A stretch of DNA of 64,000 bases from Acanthococcus lagerstroemiae (taxonomy: Eukaryota > Arthropoda > Insecta > Hemiptera > Eriococcidae): NCBI GenBank assembly GCA_031841125.1, contig CM063106.1, forward strand, positions 38,994,001-39,058,000. The letters run 5' to 3'. The position numbers and the translations under genes are program-made. Position 1 is the first letter of the stretch; each line of letters begins with the position of its first letter. A model generated the notes under the pieces. It ran no database searches. It worked only from the letters and a program-made list of their open reading frames with translations, and was not told the origin of the DNA. This document shows, piece by piece, positions 54,668 through 64,000 of this stretch.

Positions 54668-54678
54668 CTGTTGTCTCG

Positions 54679-54687
54679 GTGGGGGGA
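54679..54687 (+). promoter_or_regulatory. Polypurine tract of the Gypsy element
   Basis: gtgggggga directly precedes the 3' LTR. Its position and composition fit the plus-strand primer. It is G-rich with a single t. Confidence 0.7.
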
Positions 54688-55124
54688 TGTAAAATAAGTC
54701 TCGTAGCACTTATTTTATGATGACTACATTTTATTCTTTCTTCGATCGTATTCATTTCACCTGTTAAACTTTGATTCTCACCTTTGTCGAAACATGTTTA
54801 TTTTTACTTTTTTTTTTCTCTCTCGTTAGTTGTATAATTGCAGTCTTATCTTTCGTCATCTGTTGATCGAATGTCGATGCTGCCTTTTAGTGGTATTGTC
54901 CGAGCTTGTTGAAGTCTCGATTTGATTTTTCGTGCTGTACAATTCGTCAGTTGGTTATTTACCGTCGTGATTAATACACCTCAATATTTTGGTGTTTGTC
55001 TAAAATCGACAATTATTCTTAAAATTTCCAATTTCATAATTAATGTATTAAATACTTTCATAATACAGTTTCACTTATGCAAATTGGCTAAATTTCATTT
55101 CGTTCGATTAGTCAAACACTTACA
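54688..55124 (+). repeat. 3' LTR of the Gypsy element
   Basis: 437 bp. Differences from the 5' LTR are g/a in the ttcatttc.cctg word, a T-tract change, c/t before ttcgtgctg, g/c in acacct.aatatt and g/a in tatgcaa.ttgg. Confidence 0.92.
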
Positions 55125-55128
55125 CATA

Positions 55129-56339
55129 TATATACAAACTCCTTCATAGCAAAATAGACGCCCCCATCCAACTAAGTCGAACAGGCATTAGAGTACCATC
55201 CCACCCAAACAAAACAGGGCAGTTAATCTGACTAGTTACAACTACTTGTTAACATCGAAGAAAACCAACGGAGAGCTTGTTTTATTCCTTAATTCTTCCA
55301 GCTATTTTGAAATATTCGCAAAGGGCGAAAGTTGCGAAACAAAATACATCACCGGTGGTATAGGAAGTGAAATTTCAAATTTTGTAATTACGCTGAAATT
55401 AAATGTGCACCAACAACGGAGTGAAAAAAGGAGGGATGTTCCCATTCTCTTGTTTTAGTTTAATTCGCAGGATAAAAAAAGAGAAAAAGTCTCCACGCCT
55501 TCTCGTAACCCTAATTTAAATCCGGCTAAAGACTTGCCAGCTTTATGTATATTTAAAAAAAAAGAAGATATTTTTAATTAGTTATTGTATTAATTATCAA
55601 TTTAATCGAGAGGACAGCAACATTTTTAATTGTTTCTCTTAAAAATATTTCTTGCCATTTTTTTCTTTTCTCGAATTCATTATTATATTATCCTTTTTAC
55701 GACACGGCTAAGCGGAAACTCTTTTTCATTCCAGCCGAAGAAGCATAGCGAAGTTTTTATAATAAATTTGTTTCGTGAAAAACTTGATCACAGAATGGAA
55801 AATGATATAGATGCGAGAACGAGGGTGGAACCTTGTTAAATTATGAACTGCCGCAGGATTCGAATGAATCGCTTGTTGGAAATCTGTTAGAAATCTCGGT
55901 TGAGAGATAGTGAAAAGGAATTAATTATTTAAGTCGTAAATTAAAATTTGTATTAGTCGTGCGATCCGTGAGTCGCGTTATTCATTTTTGTGGAAGACGG
56001 AGAACAACCGTGCAGAATTCCAGGGCGCAAAAAAGCTCAGTTCTTGAACCGTCACTCTTTTAATAACCGAAGTATTTTCGTCATTTTATGCAGATAGTAG
56101 TAATGAACACCGAATATAAGAAAACGATGGGTTTTGATTCGGAATTGGATAGCATTGGAACGACAAAGCAGTTCCACGTCAACCGAGCTTTGCGATCTTC
56201 TAATATCTTAACTGGGTTGAGAAACTGGAAACGTCCAATTCGAGGAGGTGAACAAAACAGCGCAAAAAATACTACAGTGGAACCATTCCTGCTGCACCTG
56301 GTACAAGGTAGCATAAATCAAGCGAAGCAAAATGGAACT
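55129..56339. other. Unique A+T-rich sequence, no gene supported
   Basis: Flank of the Gypsy element. 55440-56100 looks like ordinary unique sequence. Frames of 60-91 residues occur on both strands without family features. Confidence 0.4.
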
Positions 56340-56660
56340 AGTATCGGAAAAATCAAAATTTGAGTTGGTGTATGTGGTCGATCCAGTTCTACGAATATCA
56401 ACATATACAGCTCAAAAATGAGAAACACTTCGGAATTTCGGGGGACTTTTTTTCGGATCGTGAGGAAGGGGCGCCCACCTACCCATTGGAGAGACGAAAT
56501 CATCACCAGACTCGGCCCACTTTGGCAGAGAACTGCCCAAAACAGATCAAAATGGAAATGGATGCGGTGGAAACCTATGCCCGACATTGGGCGGACTCGG
56601 CAGCACGACGGCCTACCTGCGCCGCGGACCCGAGTCCAAGGTGTAATAAATAAATAAAAT
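56340..56660 (+). pseudogene. 5'-truncated LINE 3' end
   Basis: Overlapping frames 56360-56653 and 56418-56657 carry RKGRPPTHWRDEIITRLGPLW, then TAQNRSKWKW, and in the sister frame an ETYARHWADSAARRPT end. This is the usual C-terminus of RTE/Proto2-like ORF2 (GRP..RWRDEI...A.DR..W...EAYA..WA). A frameshift lies near 56580. It ends with gtgtaataaataaataaa, a short tandem tail. Only the last ~300 bp of the element are present. Confidence 0.75.
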
Positions 56661-56899
56661 GAAAAATAGTTTTCCCCTAGTTTTGTGTCTCCTCCGTCTC
56701 CCGTAAATGGCCGTCGTGTGGAGCTTGTAATAAATAAATAAGTAAATAATTTCGGAAAGGGTATCCTTCTCGAATAAATGTAAAACTCATGAATTTTCTC
56801 ATGAAAATTATTGAAAATTAGCCGTAAAACGTCAAAAAATTTCTCCTTTTAAATTCGAGTGGGGTCCATTCGTAAGAGATTTTGTTCCAAGAGTTAGAC
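56661..56899. other. Short spacer with a second taataaataaataag tail-like tract
   Basis: taataaataaataagtaaat at 56728-56747 resembles another LINE tail, but no coding remnant is recognised before it. Confidence 0.35.
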
Positions 56900-57897
56900 C
56901 TCCTAGCTAGATGACCCGCGTAGTTTTAGGTTTCTGACACCCCATCCGAAATCTGCTGCATTTGTTTTTTGTCTGATTGTTTCCACTCGTACCTTGTCTT
57001 TTCGTCTGATCTTCAGTATACTTCTTAGCATACTGTTTTGTGTGGTCCTCAGCCCTTCGATCTGTGACCCGGTTGCCGCCCACGTCTGTGCCCCATATGT
57101 CAGCGTTGGGATTACACATTGATTTAATGTTTTTATTTTCGCTGCTACATTAAATTTGCATTTGAGGATCTTCTTGTTTGCCCAGAAATTTCTCCAAGCA
57201 TTGGTTTTCCTAACACTGAGTTCTTTTTTCAATCTTTCGTCGAAAGATAATGTTTACCCCAAATACTTGTATTCCTTGATCCATTCAATTAATTCCCCCT
57301 CTATCCAAAGTTCTTTTTTGTTTACATGTAACATAATTTTTGTTTTGGAGTGGTTAATCGTCAAGTCTACCTTTTTGCTATAAGCATAGAGCTCCTCCAC
57401 CATTATTTTTAGTTCGTCCAGGCTGCTGCTCACCAGGAAAATATCGTCCACGAATCTGAGATTATTGAGCCACTGGCCGTTCATTTTGATTCCTTTTCCT
57501 TCCCAGTCAAAGTTGCGAAAAATTTCCTCTAACACGCTGTTGAATAAGTACGGAGAGAGGGGGTCCCCTTGTTTTACTTCCTTTCCTAATGTGAATTCTT
57601 CCCCCTGTTTATCTAAGCTTATATAGGCTTTGGAGTTCTTGTATAGTTTTTCCAAGTAGCTGATAATATTTGTTTCGATGCCTTGATTTTTCAATGCTTC
57701 CCATACACTACTGTGACTAATTGAATCAAAAGCCTTGTTAAAATCGATGAACATAAAATTCACATTAATTTTGTATTCTCTTGCTTTTTCGATGATTTGA
57801 TTCAAGGTAAAAATATGGTCTACAGTTGAGTAGTCCTGTCTAAAGCCTGCCTGTTCTTTTGACTGATGGAAATCGAGTTTTGGGTAAATTCTATTTT
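56900..57897 (-). pseudogene. RTE/Proto2-like LINE fragment, minus strand (RT and thumb)
   Basis: Minus-strand order: EQAGFRQDYSTVDHIFTLNQ (about 57850-57790), FMFIDFNKAFDS, GKEVKQGDPLSPYLFN, RFVDDIFLV (catalytic box with V in place of the usual A) and NHSKTKIMLHVN. After a small gap near 57240 comes NAWRNFWANKKILK, CVIPTLTYGAQTWA and SILKIRRKDKVR. It is truncated at both ends; the plus-strand right end is an A run at 57904-57918. It is a relative of the LINE at 439-4475 and preserves the segment that copy lost. The frames at 57254-57805 and 56903-57232 are the open pieces. Confidence 0.82.
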
Positions 57898-58561
57898 TTA
57901 TTCAAAAAAAAAAAAAAATTGAAAAGACTTAATGATTAATGAATCAGTACAAAAGCTTTTAGAAAAATATGTTCTTTTGCATGTGAATTACCCTTTTTTT
58001 TTGCCCGCATCACATTCATCAATCAGCCAGAAATTACAAACAGGAGCAATATCTCCTGGCTGCATCTTCTATTAAAAGAAGATTGGACTTTTTGGTAGAT
58101 ACTTTCCTAGATCAATTTGAAATTGGGTATAAATTATCTCAGTGTATCCAACTTAATTTTTCCTTTGAAATAATATACCCATATTGTATCTGCAAATCAA
58201 TGCATACTATTTAACAATTTTGGCGCACATGTTCGGCATATTATTTAGACTGAATTCAGTGCATAAATTATGCTCATATTTTTCTATTTTTTGTGCTTAA
58301 GAATTGTAGCCTTGATAATGATGGTAAATCTAAATATCAGCTTACAAGAATCTTCGCATGTATGATATGCTCATGTAAGTCGTGTAAGACGTGATCACCA
58401 TGCGCGTATTGAGGTAGGTGAGCTCAATAAGGCCCTAATTTAAGGCATGTGATAGTACCTGACAGCATTCTTCACGTACTTAGGGATAGTTTTTTTACTT
58501 TTTGAAAGTTACTGTCGTGCCAGCGACTACCATCATAGCACTATCGTAATGTAAACGAGCC
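57898..58561. other. A+T-rich spacer, no gene
   Basis: An A run at 57904-57918, then unassigned sequence to the TTAA-flanked element. Confidence 0.4.
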
Positions 58562-58565
58562 TTAA

Positions 58566-59397
58566 GGTAAGGTAGCCTAATATAGACCATGTTCCTAATA
58601 TGGACCACCATCATATTTCGTCTGTTTATGGCGCGCTCTGGCTGAAAAAAATATTACTACATTCCACGGAGGATGAAAAAAGATATGGTAGAGAAAGTGG
58701 GATCTCGCAAGTCAAAAATAAAAGTTATGCATGAAAAACGAAAATTGATGTATTCACTTTTTGTTTTTTTTGTGTAAGTACATTTTGGTACAAAAATGCT
58801 ATAAAAATCAGTTTCTTCGAAAAGTTCACTATATAATTATCGAAAGTGTATCTTATAAGTTATTCATTCGTGTACTCGTTTTTGATCTCAACTTGAGGAG
58901 AGCAGTGGTAAGTCGACTCAAATAAATCTCTATTTTGACTCCCAATATGGACTTCCATAAGAATGTGTGTTTTTTTCATCAGACGGAAAAAATAAGGTAA
59001 GGTAGCCTAATATGGACCACTTTTTTGCGGCGCTCCAACTCGACCCCTATGACCCCTAAAATATTGAAATTTGCACTGAACTGTAGCTCAACTATTCTAG
59101 TACCATCTCCTAAAAGGATTTTTCAAAAAAGTGAAAATTTGATTTTTTCCGATTTTTTTTAATGGAAGGTACCATAGGTGGTCCATATTAGGAGCCCAAA
59201 TTTCGATCTACCCGGAATGGTACCTTCCACAAAAAAATTCGGGAAAAATCCAATTTTTACTTTTCCAAAAAATCCTTATCGGAAGTGAAACTAAAATACT
59301 TGAGCTATAATTCGATGCAAATTTCAACATTTTAGGAGTCATAGGGGTCGAGTTATAGCGCCGCAAAGAAAAGTGGTCCATATTAGGCTACTTTACC
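58566..59397. mobile_element. TTAA-flanked element with a long palindromic right half
   Basis: The left end ggtaaggtagcctaatatag and the right end (reverse complement ggtaaagtagcctaatatgg) are inverted repeats flanked by TTAA on each side (58562-58565 and 59398-59401), the signature of piggyBac-type insertion. A second copy of the left end starts at 58996. From there to 59397 the sequence is a ~400-bp palindrome with arms of about 170 bp, the pairing word including cgacccctatgac. The word taatatggacca or its complement recurs about six times. It is non-coding. It could be one element with a duplicated end, or a 402-bp MITE beside another end. Confidence 0.65.
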
Positions 59398-59401
59398 TTA
59401 A

Positions 59402-60776
59402 AGGTCTTGGCTCTCGAGGCTTTCACGTAAGTGATTTCATACTTTTCCTGCGGTAGTCGTCGACTGAAATACATATTTACAAATTGGCTAGCTTGAAATT
59501 TTTCTATACTGCTGCATGTTCCTCTGATCTTCTAATAAATATACCCCTTTTTCAAAACTTAATAAGACTCGGCGCATCAAAGAAGGCTGGGTCTACAACC
59601 TAATAAGACCCAACCTAAGACCTGTTAAGGCACAACCGAATACCTCCACGGGCTATCTTAACTACCACCCACCGCCCCTCAAAAAGGAGAATATCGTAAC
59701 CTAATAACGAATAGGTTGTAAGTCCAAAAATTGCAGGTTATGTCTTTCTACGGTTTTCGCATCTTTCACGCATAAAAAATCATGTGTTATGGGCCATTAG
59801 TCAAATCAAGGGCAACACTGCTGCTGAAGCCTAATAAGAAAAAGTTACAGCCATGTATACATATTTATGTATGTGTGATAAAAACGTAGAATGCGATTAT
59901 CTCTTTAAGTGCGTTTACGGACATACTACCTTTTCATTCTTAGGTAACGATATTTACTAGTAAATCATGGAAAAACAATCATTCACGTTCTATATTTACT
60001 GACTGAAACATTCGCGGGCTACTGGTCTGTAAATTGGAATGAATAGTCAAAAAATAATAATAATAAAGTAATCACACAAAAAAGTTGTATAACGGGAGAT
60101 CTGAACGCGATGAAATCCACAAAGTGGTCCAAATTCGAAAAATTGTCAAAAATTCAAAATCTTGACCGCAACCGATATCTTGAACATATCTGTTATAAGC
60201 AACAAGAAAATTCGTTTACTAGACCAAACTAAGCAGACGACTCCAAAGCATTAACGATGACGATCCTGGAGATTTAGGGTTGATGTGTTCCTTAATGAAA
60301 GTTAAAAATACTAGGGGGACTTACCACCCCTTCAAATTTGGCCACAAAGAAAATTTCTAACGTTTCCGAGAAACATAGAGTGTTTTGTCACTCAAAACTC
60401 TAAATTTCTAAAAAAAACATCATTTGATTACCAAAAATTGTATTTGCTCTTCAAAATAAAATGAGTAATTGCTACCATTACAGAGATCTTTTCAGCAGAA
60501 AATACCAGTTTGTAATGGCGTAATAGTCTTATTTTGATTTTGTTACTAATCTAGTAAAGTCATCAAACAGAAGCAAATTTGGAAAGATAGAAGGTAGATA
60601 AAGCTAAATTTGGAACTTTACTCTTATTTTAAGACGTTAGTATAATATCAACTGTTCCGTCACCGATTTCTGACATTGTTGATTAAGATATCGTGAGACT
60701 ATGTTGAAACATGTTCAAGAACTTAACGGCACTCTATTACAAATTACTGAAAGTATGTGACAAATTATTGAGTTTT
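59402..60776. other. No gene; recurrent cctaataaga words
   Basis: cctaataagac, cctaataagaccc, cctaataacg and cctaataagaa occur between 59560 and 59840, and cctaataagat near 47930. No coding signal is seen. Confidence 0.35.
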
Positions 60777-61108
60777 TGTTAAGACTCATTCGAACTCACG
60801 AAAATCTTTAATCTACCTACATATGTAAGAATCTTACGTCTACTCATCGTTCCTGATTCACTTTTATTTCTCATTTCTCGCTTCTGCTTATCGTCTTTCA
60901 TCAAGTCATAACCTGACTCGACCTGATGACGGTACTCTTCTTTCTTTCCTCCCTTATCAACTACGTTCACCTCGTCGATCTTTCAGTTCTTGTACTTCAG
61001 TGTCTATTTAGCTGTCGTATTTTGCGAACTTGATTTTGAATTCGCCTCAATAAACATTACGTGTGCATTCATACTTGTTCGCTTTATTGGTGCTCCGCTT
61101 GAATGAAC
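60777..61108 (+). repeat. Possible solo or truncated LTR
   Basis: The segment starts tgttaagactcattcg and ends cttgaatgaacttaca. Near its end are cctcaataaacatta and ttcgctttattggtgctccg, like the polyadenylation region of arthropod Gypsy LTRs, followed by catatatggcatccccactg. No matching LTR, target duplication or coding region was found, so this is tentative. Confidence 0.35.
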
Positions 61109-61929
61109 TTACACATATATGGCATCCCCACTGGAAAGAAGCCCAATGTTCAGGCAATTTGCCGTAAAATGCTTCCAAGAATACGAGTATTATAGTCATT
61201 AATCATATGCCTACCATTCATCGAATTTTTGGAGATGCTGAGGGTACTATCATCCCGAGGCTGATTTGCCTTCCCCCACCACAAACTTTTGAAAATACAT
61301 TAAAAATCATGTCGTTATGTGTTACCACTAGAGCAAGTTTTTTGTGCCGTAAGAATCGCCAAATATGCGCTAAAAACCTCAAAAATATGCAAAAGACATC
61401 GTAAAATTTTCAAAATAAGCAAAAGTATTTCTTGCCAAAACAAAGCAACATTGGTATCAAAGTGCAAGATTCTTCAGGTAAATCAAATGAAACACATATC
61501 TGATTCAAAAAATGAAGAACCTAAAATAAAACAGAAAAAACAAAAAGTACGATTTAGAGCTTCGCCAATTGGAGCAACAGTGCTAGGACCACTGAAGGGG
61601 TTAGCGTCTCTAAATTAAACCTGCTTCAAGCTTGAAGTATGCAGCACGGATTTTAGTTAATATGTGATAAAAGTAAGAAAAGTGGCCAAATATGCGCACA
61701 TATGCGCTGTAATGTACGAGTTTATGCAAAAACATACATATTTCCTTTAAATGCAGAAATATGCGCAACCAAGTTGCATTCATTTTACTTGGAATTTCAT
61801 TCATCATAAAGATAATGTGATATGCGCAGACATAATCAATACGAAAAATATGCAAATGCCTAGAAAACAACACAAGAAAAAGAAAACTAAAAGAACAACT
61901 AGAAATAATAAAGGCAAAAACAAAACAAA
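61109..61929. other. No gene; cluster of aaatatgcgc/aaatatgca words
   Basis: Six or more aaatatgcg or aatatgca words occur between 61360 and 61860, one as a cgcacatatgcgc palindrome. Short frames have no domain. Confidence 0.4.
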
Positions 61930-62245
61930 ATGACCTAATAAACACAACAACTAACTTCCAATGCGAGAACTTACTCCAACTAATAACGTAACACCCACGG
62001 ATTGGACAGACTGCACAATCACAGACAACCAATAGGAACACACAACTAATAACACTCACTGATTGGACCGACCTCTTAATCACAGACAACCAATAGGGGC
62101 ATACGACTAAACAGGCTCACCATACGGTACTAGTCTCAACTATGACTACAGGACCGCAAGAGACGAGTCTCCTTTAGGGTACTCCACTGATGATGGCATA
62201 ACAGCCGAAAGCGCTCTGGACTACAGAAGAAGAAGAAGTGAATTG
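61930..62245 (+). repeat. Retroelement 3'-end module, copy 2
   Basis: Contains two tandem ~60-bp units, each with gattgga..gac and aatcacagacaaccaatagg (about 61990-62040 and 62055-62095). ctcaccatacggtactagtc, tgatgatggcataacagccg and aaagcgctctggactacaga follow, then a gaagaagaagaag tail. It resembles 36540-36830. The ending is typical of retroelement 3' UTRs; the clade is unknown. Confidence 0.55.
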
Positions 62246-64000
62246 GCACACCCTACAAATGGAATAAAAAAACTAGCCCTAGTTATCAGCTAGCGTTTTT
62301 TCAAAATGAGAAGCGGTGGAGGATAAAATTATGTTTTCGATCTGAGAAAAGGCACATAAAGTCAGCAAACATGAAATTCGAGATAGTAGGGTACGAAGAA
62401 TCAAGAAAAAAAAAAAAAAAAAGATTAAAAAATGGCCGTTATAAGACTTTTACTTTGGTTATACAAAAAACGTAGTTTTGAGAAAAACGGTTTTAGTGAA
62501 CCTGTTTTCCGGGAATAAATTATTTGGAGTATTTTTTACCATCCGACACGGTCCCCTGGTTCATTTTACATGCGAAGAAGCCTCTTTCTTTCTCTTTTGA
62601 CAGCGTTGCACGTGAACTATGCTTAATTTTGTGTGAAAAATAATATGTTTGTAATCGAAAATTTTAATTTCCAATTCAAAAATGAAAGGTTATACAAAGA
62701 ACGATTTCGATGAGATGGGTATCGTAAATGTGACGTACAGTATCAAATAGACACGTCTTCCTCATTTCCGACTTAGTGTACCTTTTTCTTATTTCGCATT
62801 TTGCATCATACCGCAGCTAAGAAGCGCTCCCATTTTCTATTATTTCTGTGGCATGTTTCCGAAGGGTGCTTCTAATCGGAAAACAGTAATGCCGACCTTA
62901 TTTTCGTTTTTTCATTCTACAGCAAATTGAAGTTTGCCGCCTTGTGTACCTTTTCTCAGATCGCATCACATTATAATAAGATAAGATTTTTTAAATTTCT
63001 ATTTTTCATACGTTTCTTCATCTTATGCCTGTATGTCCGAAGCCTTCTGTCCTGATATGTCCTTACATCTAATGTTTATGTTTCCTGCATCAATATATCT
63101 TATTAAAACTCTTAAAATGATGATACTCCTTTTTCAAATACATTCAGAAAGTTCATTCGATTTCTGTAGCGTGAAGGGGGGGGGGGGTGTGAAGTAAATA
63201 TTAAAGAACTTCTTCAACGAATACTATAGCCTGCTTTTTTATTCGTGTTTTTTTGCTTTTCAAGTCAAAATTTTGTGGTACATCCGCCGCTATTTTACCT
63301 AAATCATTTCTACTATCTTCTCCTTCCTCAGACAAACTTCTTATTTACGGTACTGCTGCATTCCATAGCCTCTGAAAAGCTATGTTTTTCAGCTGCATCG
63401 AAGTGATCTCCCTTACGAGATGGTTTAAGTAAGGTAACAGCCATTTCCTTCCCTTGGGAGAAAGGTGATTACTTCTTCAACGATCTGTTGAGAAGGTAGT
63501 AACAGTAATAGGCGATATTTCCAACAGCAAATTTGGCAATTTTTCGGGAAGAAACAAGTAGGTCGTGATGGAAGCAAAGCTATGTCACTCCTGCGGTTGC
63601 AGCGTACTCGTAAAGACGCTTTCTTTCCTCCCTCGTCGCATAACACACAACCATTTTATAGTTTAAAAATTAAACTTCTTGCCATCGAGTAACACCGCAT
63701 CCGATCGTAACACTTTCCGATCTCATTTCATCTCGACTTCAATGTAATAGTTTCCTGATTCCTTTGAACTGTATTTCATTGTACAAGGCTGCTGAGATTG
63801 TCATTACTATGCATCCCGGAGCCACGTTACCGGTTACACCGACAGTTTGCTACCATTTTTCTGCCCTAACAGCACTTTTACAATATCCGTTCGTTCTGAT
63901 TTGTTAATTTAGATCTCGAAATACGTAGAAAAGAGCGCGTAGCCAGTAGATTTCTATCTCGCTGGCTAAAAGCTTTCGTTGGAATTAAAAGGTGGAGGAA
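62246..64000. other. Unique A+T-rich sequence, no gene supported
   Basis: An A run at 62406-62421 and a G run of about 11-13 at 63176-63188. No frame with recognisable features. Confidence 0.4.

Larger units (their letters stand above)
49922..55124 (+). mobile_element. Ty3/Gypsy LTR retrotransposon, nearly intact
   Basis: A 5203-bp element with LTRs 49922-50357 and 54688-55124, both starting TGTAAAATAAG and ending ACTTACA. The 4-bp duplication cata (49918-49921 and 55125-55128) flanks it. The internal order gag, protease, RT, RNase H, integrase is that of Ty3/Gypsy. No envelope frame follows integrase; only about 20 bp separate the pol stop from the 3' LTR. The LTRs differ at about five substitutions plus one T-tract length change, so insertion is recent. 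pol carries two in-frame stops. This copy is probably not autonomous. Confidence 0.92.

Noticed and set aside
49922..55124. Errantivirus-like element with an env gene
   Set aside because: Only about 20 bp lie between the pol stop and the 3' LTR, so no envelope frame exists.

Overview
This is eukaryotic, non-coding, transposon-dense DNA, most likely from an insect. The retroelement mix (RTE-type, R1-clade and jockey/CR1-type LINEs, an arthropod-style Ty3/Gypsy element, tRNA-headed SINEs and several MITE families) and the A+T-rich but CpG-containing unique sequence suggest an insect, perhaps a hymenopteran. The species is not identifiable from the sequence. I found no convincing host protein-coding exon, no canonical tRNA or rRNA gene and no CRISPR. 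Nearly all protein-like signal is mobile-element derived, so the window reads as intergenic or intronic sequence that has collected insertions of very different ages.

Layout. Positions 1-426 hold the decayed 3' end of a LINE. A nearly complete, recent LINE (439-4475) follows, with a 12-13 bp target-site duplication, an ORF1, a same-frame ORF2 and a short pentamer tail. 5.4-6.2 kb is a minus-strand RTE relic. 6275-6846 is a foldback MITE with nested palindromes. 9239-10137 is a hAT-like non-autonomous element with a perfect 8-bp duplication that holds a second copy of its own ends. 10.9-14.2 kb is a decayed minus-strand jockey/CR1-type LINE. 17763-18041 is a dispersed repeat that recurs at 49.5 kb. 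19.6-21.2 kb is a 5'-truncated R1-clade LINE. 25.6-30.6 kb holds pieces of a BovB-like RTE element that look split by an insertion. 30.8-31.2 kb is a LINE tail ending in (ATT)n. A dispersed repeat near 26 kb recurs inverted near 37 kb, and the 37-kb copy carries a 232-bp MITE whose empty site is visible in the other copy. Two copies of one SINE lie at 45.5 kb (minus) and 48.2 kb (plus).

49.5-55.1 kb is a nested stack: a dispersed repeat is cut by a TA-flanked MITE, and that by a 5.2-kb Ty3/Gypsy element with 436/437-bp LTRs. The element has an intact gag, a canonical A_AAA_AAC minus-one slippery site directly before the gag stop, and a pol frame interrupted by two in-frame stop codons. 56.3-57.9 kb holds two more LINE fragments. 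58566-59397 is a TTAA-flanked element whose right half is a long palindrome. 61.9-62.2 kb is a retroelement 3' module related to one at 36.5-36.8 kb.

The elements work as independent parasites. The LINEs supply endonuclease plus reverse transcriptase for target-primed insertion, the SINE would borrow such machinery, and the MITEs would need transposases not encoded here. The Gypsy copy and the first LINE are the youngest and most gene-like. The stretches between them are unique A+T-rich sequence with microsatellites and several unexplained dispersed repeat motifs.
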